The position numbers and the translations under genes are program-made. The notes beneath the pieces are model-generated. The model was not told the origin of the DNA and did no database searches. It saw only the letters and a program-made list of their open reading frames with translations. A DNA stretch of 64,000 bases from contig NZ_AP018049.1 in assembly GCF_003609775.1 (NCBI RefSeq), positions 1,488,001-1,552,000 on the forward strand, given 5' to 3'. Origin of the DNA: Prevotella melaninogenica. GTDB lineage: Bacteria; Bacteroidota; Bacteroidia; Bacteroidales; Bacteroidaceae. Shown here piece by piece: positions 37,805 to 45,316 of the stretch (positions are counted from its first letter, which is position 1; every line of letters begins with the position of its first letter).

Positions 37805-38216
37805 CATCTATCTTTCCTATTATCATTCTCTAACATTGAAAACCATTTCATTTTAAAACCTCGAAAATCGACATATAAGTACTTGAAAAATCATTACATA
37901 ATTTCGGATAAAACATCTATAAAGGACGGCAAAAACACATATAAAAAGCAAGTTTGCAATCAACAGAGAATCAATTAGTTACAGAGTAGTAAAATAAAAG
38001 GTGCTTAATTGGACTTCAAAAGGGCATTAGTAAGACCTCAAAAGGGCACCTATTGCAACTCAATTGGCCGTTTTTTAGAAACCAAAAGAGCATATATAGG
38101 TTACGAATCAGATAAAAATATTTTACATATATCGATTAATAAGAGAATATGCCGTTTGGTAAAGCCAGATAGAGATAGTATATATTTTCATTTTCAGCAT
38201 ATTATCTTGTAGTTTA
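37805..38216. repeat. Dispersed 400-bp repeat with 22-bp iterons, copy 1
   Basis: Aligns by eye along its whole length with 59441-59838 in the same orientation. Its core has five 9-bp motifs at exactly 22-bp spacing: TAAAAGGTG 37995, CAAAAGGGC 38017, CAAAAGGGC 38039, CAATTGGCC 38061, CAAAAGAGC 38083. It ends with ATTATCTTGTAGTTTA a few bases from the sigma gene stop. Confidence 0.8.
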
Positions 38217-38221
38217 GAATG

Positions 38222-38761
38222 CTATCTTGACAACTCTCTTCTAAATATTTTTAAAGTAGATGTAAGATAGTTTTTTACAGTCTGTGAAGATAAGTTCAGG
38301 GACTCTGCAATCTCTTGAATGGGCATATTCTTTTCACGACTCATCTCGTAAATCTGACAAGCACGCTTTGATAACAGTTTCTTTACCTGCCGAATTCTAT
38401 CAACCGACTCATGGTAATCAAGCTGTTCTTCTGGTGTTGCAAATGAAGATACTTTATCACATGCTTGACGATAGTCCTCAAAATCAAGCTGTGCCACCTG
38501 CTTCCTAAAACTATCAATAATTAAATTACGAGCAATGGTAAATATCAAGGCATTTACATTACCATAGCAATCTAATTGTTCACGCATATTCCACAATTTC
38601 ATAAAAGTTTCTTGAACGATATCTTCTGAAAGTGAAACATTCTTTGTCTGCGCCAATATGAAGCTATATAACTTATTCGAGTAATACATATACAATTCTG
38701 AGAAAGCCTCATAAGAACCTTCTCTCAACTGCATTACCCACTTATCATAAATGTCTTCCAT
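38222..38761 (-). CDS. ECF sigma-70 factor
   Basis: 179 residues from MEDIYDKWVMQL; the frame opens 15 codons earlier (38806) but those residues match no sigma region. Region 2: YEAFSELYMYYSNKLYSFIL and EDIVQETFMKLW; region 4: LSKRACQIYEMSREKNMPIQEIAESL with HTH LSSQTVKNYLTSTLK. It belongs to the Bacteroidetes FecI-like group paired with FecR anti-sigma factors. It should switch on the downstream susCD operon when the STN domain of SusC signals glycan uptake. Region 3 is absent, as usual for ECF factors. Confidence 0.93.
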   Translation of the reverse strand: MEDIYDKWVMQLREGSYEAFSELYMYYSNKLYSFILAQTKNVSLSEDIVQETFMKLWNMREQLDCYGNVNALIFTIARNLIIDSFRKQVAQLDFEDYRQACDKVSSFATPEEQLDYHESVDRIRQVKKLLSKRACQIYEMSREKNMPIQEIAESLNLSSQTVKNYLTSTLKIFRRELSR

Positions 38762-39570
38762 TGCAATAGAACTTATTTGTCTTCGCACTAATCCAACACT
38801 TCTCACTCATACTAATTAGCCATTTAAATTACTATTTTTGGAGATAGGTTGATTAGTACTTAATATTGCTTAGCGATGCAAATATATACATATTCTTTTA
38901 CAATCTATCACATTTCATCTTATTTTTTAAATTATATCGTAGACGAAAAGTCAATTAGCAACAAAGAATAAAGTTTCATATCTAAAACTAATTATCTGAA
39001 AATAAATGCGTTATACAATCTACCAAGTTATCTTCAGCACATTTACGAATCAAAAAATAAATTCATCTAATGAGCCTTGACTCAATCTTTAATAGAAAAC
39101 ACCTCCCTTTAAGTCATCTCCCCTTTCTATCGTCCCCTTTCTCTTATATCAAATTATTTTCAAGCAAAATACTACAACACCTCTTAAGTTAACCTTAAAG
39201 TGATTTATATTCGCATTGAAGGTTTCACCAGCTGCGGAGAAAAAAGACAAGTTCTTGGTATTCTTTTAAATTTCTGCAACTTTTATATTCCTATTAACAG
39301 CAACTTATCACTTTCTATAGACAATAATTTAATTTCCTGTCACTCCTGTCACTACCAAAAGAGACACAAGTTATTCATTATCAAAGCCTTTACAAACAAT
39401 GTTAAAATGACAGGAAATGAATTTTAAACTTAATAGTACGATTAAATATGAAAGTGAGTTCTGAATAAAGGTTTGAGTGAGTTCTGATTTATACGGTTGT
39501 CTTTTCCTACCCTTTGGCTACCCGTAAAAACAAAATAGGCTGATAACCAGCAAGTTACCAACCTATATTT
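38762..39570. other. Intergenic region left of the integrated element
   Basis: Host DNA upstream of the sigma gene and up to attL. I find no convincing gene. ATTTCCTGTCA (39332-39342) and TGACAGGAAAT (39408-39418) are an 11-bp inverted repeat 65 bp apart, and GTGAGTTCTGA occurs twice (39452, 39478). A 75-codon frame at 39200-39427 has no recognisable features. Confidence 0.5.
39533..39568 (-). terminator. Original terminator of tRNA-Leu, displaced by the element
   Basis: On the minus strand ATAGG-TTGGTAAC... ...GTTATCA-G-CCTAT forms a stem followed by TTTTGTTTTTACGG. It lies just outside the attL copy of the tRNA 3' end, where the tRNA terminator would be before insertion. Confidence 0.65.
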
Positions 39571-39583
39571 GTACCCAGACCCG
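39571..39583. repeat. attL, 13-bp direct repeat
   Basis: GTACCCAGACCCG, identical to 50642-50654 at the 3' end of tRNA-Leu. Confidence 0.85.
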
Positions 39584-39723
39584 CATTTGAAATATTAAAT
39601 ATGGGAACATTTGAATTAATTCTATTAAACCTTACAATTAAATATAAATCACTTGTAATCAACGAAATAAAGAAAAGCTATATTTATTCTGATTGAAAAT
39701 AATAAAAATATATTTAGGATAAT

Positions 39724-39742
39724 TGGGAACAATTTGGGAACA
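39724..39742. repeat. Candidate integrase arm-type site, left
   Basis: TGGGAACAATTTGGGAACA, identical to 50566-50584; a single GGGAACATTTG also lies at 39603. It overlaps the expected -33 region of the integrase promoter. Confidence 0.6.
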
Positions 39743-39748
39743 AATTAG

Positions 39749-39756
39749 TATCTTTG
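39749..39756 (+). promoter_or_regulatory. -7 box of integrase promoter
   Basis: TATCTTTG (TAnnTTTG), 23 bp before the integrase ATG at 39780. It lies inside the frame that would open at the TTG at 39723 and argues for the ATG start. Confidence 0.55.
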
Positions 39757-39779
39757 CAACAGAACTAAAAACAACGATT

Positions 39780-41117
39780 ATGAAGGTTACCGCATTCATT
39801 CGCAAGACAGCAAAAAAGAACGATACAGATAGTATGGCAACAATCTATTTTCGCTTGCGTGATGGTAAGAAAGATATTAAGGCTGCAAGTGAACTTGTTA
39901 TCAATCCGAATCATTGGAGTAGTGAGAAGCAAGGGTACAAAGACCGTGTTGCACTCGTCTCAGAAGAAAACAAGCTGCATTTATCTCAAAGTATTCAAGA
40001 TATTGTTTCTGCAATTACAGAGCAATATTCTGAAGAAGCTGATAGTGAATGGTTGTCTATGATTATCGACAAGTATCATCATCCTAATCATTACAAGACT
40101 GAAGAGGAATTGATGCAGGAGAATAAACCTACTTTACTGGAACTATTCTCTAAATTCCTTGTAGAACATAAGTTATCCGCTGTGCGGGTAAAGAACTTCA
40201 AGGTTATTCAGCGTTCGTTAGCACGATACGAAATGTATGTAAAAACAGTTAAGCGTAGACATCGTGATTTTATTCTTGACGTAGATGATGTAACCTCTGA
40301 CACTTTAAGGGATATGTGGGATTTCTTTGAAAATGAGCATATCTATTATGAGAAATATCCAAAGTTGTATGAAGCATTTCCAGAGAAGCGTATCCCATTG
40401 CCAAGAGGTAAGAACACTCTGATAGATAGATTTTCTCGCATAAGAACATTCTTTATATGGTGTTATGATAGAAAGATAACAACAAATCGTCCTTTCGATG
40501 AGTTCCCATTAGATGAATGTACCTATGGAACACCTTATTATATTACCTTAGATGAGCGTGACCAAATATTTGATGCGGATTTATCTGGACACCCACAGCT
40601 TGCTATTCAACGAGATATTTTTATTTTTCAAACCTTGATAGGTTGTAGAGTTAGCGATTTATATCGGCTGACCAAGAGAAACATAGTCAATGAGGCTATA
40701 GAATATATTCCTAAAAAGACCAGAGAGGGTAATCCTGTAACAGTTAGAGTACCCTTGAATAGCAAAGCAAAGACAATATTAGATCGCTATAAGGACTACG
40801 GGGGTGCAAAGTTATTTCCATTTATATCAGAACAAAAGTATAATGTGGCTATCAAACGCATTTTTCAAGAAGTAGGTGTAGATAGGATTGTAACGATCTT
40901 AGACCCTTTGACACATGATGAAGTAAAACGCCCTTTGTACGAGGTAGCAAGCAGCCATTTAGCAAGACGCACATTCATTGGTAATATCTATAAGAAGGTA
41001 AAAGACCCGAATTTAGTTTCCGCATTATCAGGACACAAAGAGGGGAGCAAAGCCTTTAGACGGTATAGAGATATTGATGAAGAAATGAAGAAAGATTTAG
41101 TAAAACTTTTAGACTGA
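39780..41117 (+). CDS. Tyrosine recombinase / integrase
   Basis: 445 residues from MKVTAFIRKTAKK. N-terminal arm-binding domain (IYFRLRDGKKDIKAASELVI), SAM-like core-binding domain (LLELFSKFLVEHK, VKNFKVIQRSLARYE), and the catalytic domain with Arg in IGCRVSDLYRLTK (about 291), H-x-x-R in SSHLARRTF (about 393-396), His in LSGHKEG (about 418) and the nucleophile Tyr in AFRRY (about 428). It is of the Bacteroidetes element type (CTn/NBU-like integrases). It should insert the element into the tRNA-Leu 3' end. The next gene begins 7 bp downstream. Confidence 0.95.
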   Translation: MKVTAFIRKTAKKNDTDSMATIYFRLRDGKKDIKAASELVINPNHWSSEKQGYKDRVALVSEENKLHLSQSIQDIVSAITEQYSEEADSEWLSMIIDKYHHPNHYKTEEELMQENKPTLLELFSKFLVEHKLSAVRVKNFKVIQRSLARYEMYVKTVKRRHRDFILDVDDVTSDTLRDMWDFFENEHIYYEKYPKLYEAFPEKRIPLPRGKNTLIDRFSRIRTFFIWCYDRKITTNRPFDEFPLDECTYGTPYYITLDERDQIFDADLSGHPQLAIQRDIFIFQTLIGCRVSDLYRLTKRNIVNEAIEYIPKKTREGNPVTVRVPLNSKAKTILDRYKDYGGAKLFPFISEQKYNVAIKRIFQEVGVDRIVTILDPLTHDEVKRPLYEVASSHLARRTFIGNIYKKVKDPNLVSALSGHKEGSKAFRRYRDIDEEMKKDLVKLLD

Positions 41118-41124
41118 TTAGGCT

Positions 41125-42048
41125 ATGAAAGGAAGTTTTGAAGATTTCAAACAACTTATAAAAGAGTGGCTTGATGCACATCCTAAAGAGTATGGTTCAT
41201 TTGTTGAAGAAATGAACCGAACAAACAGTGCAGGGTTTCAGAAGGTGTTCATGTTAGTAGTGAGGTTAGTTCCCAAATACAAAGATGCTGTCAAAAAGAG
41301 AATGTCTGATGATACCTTGAAAGACTTTTCTTCCTTGGAAAGCATCTTGACTAATTCAAATCTTGCAGAGAACTTGGTAAATGAGTTCCAAAACACAGAT
41401 AAACACTCTATAGTACCAGCTATGCTCGCATGGCTATATTATGGCAGAAGCTACGAGTGTATGGTAGAACAGGGTGAGAGCCTTATTCATAATAGTAAGA
41501 CTAATAGAGTTCATAGATGGATTTTGTCGTTATTAGTCAAATACATTATTCATAAAAGTATATCTTCTGGAGAAAGAACCAAGGAAGATTGGGAGGAATT
41601 TAGATTGTATAAGCATTCCCTATCCACAGATACTGTTATTGAATCAACGTTGGAGAAAGCTATAACTTTTGGTGATAACAAGAATACTGGCACCAACAAG
41701 AAACGTGGCAGACCAAAGGATGAAAGGAATTTGAAGGAACTTCTTAAACCTGGAGCAAACGAAGAGTTGCTTTCTAAGATAAGGGATAGGATATTAACCA
41801 AGCCAAAAGAGAAAGATATTGTTTATCTCAAAATTGCTTTGGAAGAAGAGGGCTTGCTCTACGAATGTAATATAGCACCATTCTATAGAGCATTGTCCGA
41901 GCATTATAATATTCGTTTAATAGGACTTCGTGGTGTTCAGGATGCCTACAAAGAGCTTACTGAGACTATTGGAAAGACAGGAATAAGGTTGATGGATAAG
42001 GGAAAAGATCGTGCTTCGATAGATGAATTTAAGACCTTTCTATCCTAA
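41125..42048 (+). CDS. Unknown protein of Bacteroidetes mobile elements
   Basis: 307 residues, no enzyme motif that I recognise. N-terminal half is helical (FEDFKQLIKEWLDAHPKEY, VRLVPKYKDAVKKRM); around residues 190-200 is KKRGRPKDE, an AT-hook-like basic motif; the C-terminal third (LKIALEEEGLL to IRLIGLRGVQDAYKEL) is again helical. From memory it resembles DUF6043-type proteins that follow integrases in such elements, but I cannot confirm this. Cotranscribed with the integrase (7-bp gap), so a role in excision or its control is a reasonable guess. Confidence 0.6.
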   Translation: MKGSFEDFKQLIKEWLDAHPKEYGSFVEEMNRTNSAGFQKVFMLVVRLVPKYKDAVKKRMSDDTLKDFSSLESILTNSNLAENLVNEFQNTDKHSIVPAMLAWLYYGRSYECMVEQGESLIHNSKTNRVHRWILSLLVKYIIHKSISSGERTKEDWEEFRLYKHSLSTDTVIESTLEKAITFGDNKNTGTNKKRGRPKDERNLKELLKPGANEELLSKIRDRILTKPKEKDIVYLKIALEEEGLLYECNIAPFYRALSEHYNIRLIGLRGVQDAYKELTETIGKTGIRLMDKGKDRASIDEFKTFLS

Positions 42049-42056
42049 TAACAGTT

Positions 42057-42091
42057 CGTTTAATTCGTTTAATATTTAAGCGAATTAAACG
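42057..42091. promoter_or_regulatory. Inverted repeat downstream of the unknown gene
   Basis: CGTTTAATTCG (42057-42067) and CGAATTAAACG (42081-42091), 11-bp perfect arms 13 bp apart, 9 bp after the stop and about 37 bp before the next -7 box. It may be an operator or a weak terminator; there is no T-run. Confidence 0.5.
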
Positions 42092-42127
42092 TTTCGCAAT
42101 TCGTTGAAAATCAATCATTTTACGATA

Positions 42128-42169
42128 TAAATTTGCAGTCGTCATCTCAATCGAGGTGGCGACTTTTTG
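42128..42169 (+). promoter_or_regulatory. -7 box followed by leader hairpin with T-run (attenuator candidate)
   Basis: TAAATTTG (42128-42135) is a -7 box. AGTCGTCATCTC (42137-42148) pairs with GAGGTGGCGACT (42153-42164) through 12 bp including two G-U pairs with a 4-nt loop, followed by TTTTTG. A transcript would meet this terminator almost at once, before the HTH gene. Confidence 0.6.
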
Positions 42170-42222
42170 TTTGCAAACCACCGACAACAGGAAGTCAAAC
42201 AAGCTGGTGGAGTCTAAAAAAT

Positions 42223-42537
42223 ATGACCGATATTTTATCTATCATTCAAGGCTCTAACGCACATGTGCGATTAGAGGTGTCTGGTGAGGATTTGTTGGCA
42301 TTTTCCAACGACCTTATTAACCGTGCGAAAGACGAACTTACATCTATCGTTGAAGAATCACGGAAGGAACGTTTCCTTTCTAAGGAAGAAGTTAAACAAC
42401 TATGTGGAGTCTGTGATGCTACCTTATGGCATTGGGGTAAGAAGAACTATCTGAAGCCTATAAAGGTAGGGAACAAGGTCAGATACAGAATGTCTGATGT
42501 GCAGAAAATCTTAGGTAACGCAACCTCAAAGATCTAA
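42223..42537 (+). CDS. Small helix-turn-helix DNA-binding protein (excisionase/MerR-like)
   Basis: 104 residues from MTDILSIIQG; the frame is open from 42133 but that part is the hairpin leader. The C-terminal half (RFLSKEEVKQLCGVCDATLWHWGKKNYLKPIKVGNK...) has the winged HTH_17 pattern common to excisionase-like proteins of Bacteroidetes elements. The N-terminal 45 residues (VSGEDLLAFSNDLINRAKDEL) are helical. It is 4 bp before the helicase/primase gene and may regulate it or excision. Confidence 0.8.
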   Translation: MTDILSIIQGSNAHVRLEVSGEDLLAFSNDLINRAKDELTSIVEESRKERFLSKEEVKQLCGVCDATLWHWGKKNYLKPIKVGNKVRYRMSDVQKILGNATSKI

Positions 42538-42541
42538 TACT

Positions 42542-43732
42542 ATGGAAAAGGAAGAATATATCCGAGTTGGTACCACCTTATATAAATTGGTAGACCAACC
42601 CAAATTAGGAGGTGGCTTTGTACGCAAGCGTATCGTGTGGAACAACGAAACGCTGCGCCAAGACCACGGAAAGGACTTTATGGCAAGTGTACCTAAGTAC
42701 AATGGTTTCTGTACCTTGCCAGACCATGTGAACTATCAACCAGTTGTAGCAAACTTCCTCAATCTCTATGAGCCGATAGACCATGAGCCCAAAGAAGGAA
42801 CATTCTCACACATAGAAGCCCTTGTATCGCACATATTTGGTGAACAGTACGAGTTAGGAATGGATTATTTGCAGCTGCTCTATCTAAAACCCATTCAGAA
42901 ATTACCTATTCTTCTATTGGTATCAGAGGAGCGCAATACTGGTAAAAGTACTTTTCTCAACTTCCTTAAAGCCATTTTTAAGGACAATGTAACCTTTAAC
43001 ACCAATGAAGACTTCCGCAGTCAGTTCAATGCCGACTGGGCAGGAAAGCTCATCATCGTAGTAGATGAAGTGCTGCTTAACCGTAGGGAAGACAGTGAGC
43101 GACTAAAGAACCTAAGTACCACACATACCTACAAGGTGGAGGCCAAAGGAAAAGACCGCTCTGAAATAGCTTTCTTTTCCAAATTTGTACTCTGCTCCAA
43201 CAACGAGTATCTCCCTCTTATCATAGACATGGGAGAAACCCGCTATTGGGTGAGAAAAATAGAAAAGCTGCAATCTGATGATACGGATTTTCTCAAGAAG
43301 CTCAAAGAAGAAATACCTGCCTTCCTATTCTTTCTCCAGCATCGCACACTAAGTACCCAAGAAGAAAGCCGTATGTGGTTCAATCCTAAACTCACGGAAA
43401 CACCAGCTTTAAAACGAATTATTAGGAGCAATCGTAACAAGTTGGAGATTGAAATGGCAGAACTTGCCATTGACATCATGAAGCAGATGAATATTAAAGA
43501 GTATTCTTTCTGCCTAAACGACATAGTTACGCTACTCAACTATACGCAAGTGAAAGCTGAGAAAAGTCATGTGCGAAAGATAGTACAAGATATTTGGAAA
43601 TTGCAGCCAGCAAGCAATACACTTTGCTACACCACCTACCAGATAGACTTCAATCGCCCAAACTATTATTCCGATGTAAGGAGAATGGGCAGGTACTACA
43701 CCGTCACTCTCGAACAACTTTCAGAGAAATAA
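42542..43732 (+). CDS. SF3/D5-type helicase-primase ATPase
   Basis: 396 residues. Walker A VSEERNTGKSTFLNFL (about 129-144) and Walker B LIIVVDEVLL, followed by SERLKNLSTTHTYKVEAKGKD and the sensor region FSKFVLCSNNE. These match the DUF5906/VirE-like P-loop proteins of mobile elements, related to phage primase C-terminal ATPases. It is too short to include its own primase domain; the Toprim protein encoded next may supply it. Likely function is replication of the excised circle. Winged helix at the C-terminus (LNDIVTLLNYTQVKAEKSHVRKI). Confidence 0.78.
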   Translation: MEKEEYIRVGTTLYKLVDQPKLGGGFVRKRIVWNNETLRQDHGKDFMASVPKYNGFCTLPDHVNYQPVVANFLNLYEPIDHEPKEGTFSHIEALVSHIFGEQYELGMDYLQLLYLKPIQKLPILLLVSEERNTGKSTFLNFLKAIFKDNVTFNTNEDFRSQFNADWAGKLIIVVDEVLLNRREDSERLKNLSTTHTYKVEAKGKDRSEIAFFSKFVLCSNNEYLPLIIDMGETRYWVRKIEKLQSDDTDFLKKLKEEIPAFLFFLQHRTLSTQEESRMWFNPKLTETPALKRIIRSNRNKLEIEMAELAIDIMKQMNIKEYSFCLNDIVTLLNYTQVKAEKSHVRKIVQDIWKLQPASNTLCYTTYQIDFNRPNYYSDVRRMGRYYTVTLEQLSEK

Positions 43733-44198
43733 ATACTATTATTTTGATGAAATGATGAAACAAGAATATAAGCTACTGAATATAAGGAGAATAAATGCTC
43801 ATCAGAAATCCATCAGAAATAAATCATGGATGAAGTGTATAATTGCTGTCCAAAAGAGAAATAGTGTACTATGGTGCCAAGTTTCTCTTTTGGTAAGTAG
43901 TAAATCCTGAGAACATAGAGTAGCGATTTCACTACTTCCTGAAGTAGCAAGCACTTTTGTCTGCACAAAAGTACAACTTGCTCCCCAAGAAAAAATATCT
44001 TATCTGGTAAATAGTGATAAGATGAAACCGTGAAATAACGGAGTAAAGATATAAGGAAATAGTTGCACAAGCATCACTTCCCCTTTAGTCTATTTTTTTG
44101 ATGAAGAGTTGATGTATAATATAAACACTCATTATCAAGCACTTACAAGTAAACGCATCAAATCATCAATTTTCTAACAACATCTAAGCCGTACAATT
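43733..44198. other. Non-coding region with hairpin cluster (candidate replication origin)
   Basis: No gene. Four hairpins in a row: CCAAAAGAGAAA/TTTCTCTTTTGG (43850-43861/43882-43893), CTACTTC/GAAGTAG (43932-43938/43941-43947), ACTTTTGT/ACAAAAGT with outer AGCAAG/CTTGCT (43946-43982), ATCTTATC/GATAAGAT (43997-44004/44016-44023). It lies between the helicase and primase genes. Confidence 0.55.
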
Positions 44199-45134
44199 AT
44201 GAACATTGAAACAGCAAAACATATCAAATTGCAGGACTTTCTGCAAAGTATAGGGCATACACCTATCAAAATTAGTGGCGAGAAGTTATATTATAAATCG
44301 CCATTTAGAAACGAAACACAGGCATCATTCAAGGTAAACACAAAGCTCAACCTTTGGTATGACTTCGGACTTGGCAAAGGTGGTAGTATCATCGCACTTG
44401 CAGAAGAGTTATATCATTCAAGAGATATTTCCTATCTGCTTGTGCAAATAGAAAAGTTAGCTCCAGGCATATCCACTATGAACTATCACTCCTACCAACC
44501 TACAAGGATTGCTACTCCAGAAGAACCTGCTTTTAAGAACATAGAAGTCTGCGAACTATCTCACCCTGCCTTACTTCGTTACCTCGCGGAGCGCAAAGTG
44601 GATATTGCGATAGCTCAAAAGGAATGTGTAGAACTACATTTTACCTATAAGGATAAAACCTACTTTGCTATAGGCTTTGCTAACAAGATTGGCGGCTACG
44701 AACTGCGCAACTCTTTCTTCAAAGGCTGCATAGCACCTAAATCATTTACAATTGTCAAGGCACAAGAGCAAGCCAACATCTGTTTGATATTTGAGGGTTT
44801 TATGGACTACCTTTCTTATATGACCTTGCAAAAGCAAGGAAAGGGTATCTTTACCTTTAGTGATGGCAAGCCAGCTGGAGTTTCGGACATTATTATCCTT
44901 AACTCTGTCACCAACTTGCAAAAGGTAAAGAGCTTTTTAGCCTCCTACGCACACATCGTTTGTCTTTTCGACAACGATAGGGCTGGTCAAACAGCCTACG
45001 TTGAACTATCTAAAGAGTTAGGTGCAAAGGTAGAAGATGGTTCCGTGGCTTACTCAAAGTATAAGGACATTAACGACCTACTTTGTGACAAGCCTATTAC
45101 CACTCAACAACAACGAAAGGGAAAAGGGCTATAA
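44199..45134 (+). CDS. Toprim-domain primase (DnaG-like)
   Basis: 311 residues. N-terminal CHC2-like fold (YYKSPFRNETQASFKVN, LWYDFGLGKGGSIIAL) that lacks all zinc-binding cysteines, then the Toprim domain with Glu in CLIFEGFMDYLSYM (about 197) and D-x-D in CLFDNDRAGQTA (about 256). It should make primers for replication of the element after transfer, as PrmN1-type primases do in NBU elements. Located between the hairpin cluster and the relaxase gene. Confidence 0.85.
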   Translation: MNIETAKHIKLQDFLQSIGHTPIKISGEKLYYKSPFRNETQASFKVNTKLNLWYDFGLGKGGSIIALAEELYHSRDISYLLVQIEKLAPGISTMNYHSYQPTRIATPEEPAFKNIEVCELSHPALLRYLAERKVDIAIAQKECVELHFTYKDKTYFAIGFANKIGGYELRNSFFKGCIAPKSFTIVKAQEQANICLIFEGFMDYLSYMTLQKQGKGIFTFSDGKPAGVSDIIILNSVTNLQKVKSFLASYAHIVCLFDNDRAGQTAYVELSKELGAKVEDGSVAYSKYKDINDLLCDKPITTQQQRKGKGL

Positions 45135-45147
45135 CTCCTCGCTTGCT

Positions 45148-45192
45148 GCCCTATGGATATTTCACAAGCGAAATACCATAGCTCATTAGGGC
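45148..45192. other. Candidate oriT
   Basis: CTATGG-A-TATTTC (45151-45163) and GAAATACCATAG (45170-45181) form a 12-bp stem with one bulged A and a 6-nt loop; GCCCT (45148) and AGGGC (45188-45192) may add an outer stem. It lies 125 bp before the MobV relaxase gene, the usual place of the nicking region. Confidence 0.55.
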
Positions 45193-45316
45193 ATTTTCTT
45201 TACGCAGCCGTTACACTCCTATGCTAAAAATGACCAATGAGCAAAGGGGAAGCCCCTTTTGAAACCCCGAAAAGAATCATCAACCTAAACGTAAAAACAA
45301 ATAATGTAAAAGGACT

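Larger units (their letters stand above)
37607..38221. other. Spacer between sigma and anti-sigma genes
   Basis: No gene. Contains a hairpin with T-run for the minus strand (37717-37769) and a repeat of about 400 bp (37805-38216) that also occurs at 59441-59838. The apparent ORFs here lie within the repeat and have no support. Confidence 0.7.

Noticed and set aside
37995-38212. CRISPR-like array or small protein gene in the 22-bp periodic region
   Set aside because: Repeats are only 9 bp, spacers 13 bp, no cas genes; the second copy has different ORFs, and 22 bp does not keep a frame.
39200-39427. 75-codon ORF left of the element
   Set aside because: No ribosome site, no recognisable features, and base composition like the surrounding spacer.
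39571-39583. A second, partial tRNA gene at the left end
   Set aside because: Only 13 bp match the tRNA 3' end; this is the att duplication.
42133-42222. Longer HTH protein starting at 42133
   Set aside because: The added residues are encoded by the promoter-leader hairpin; the ATG at 42223 starts the conserved protein.
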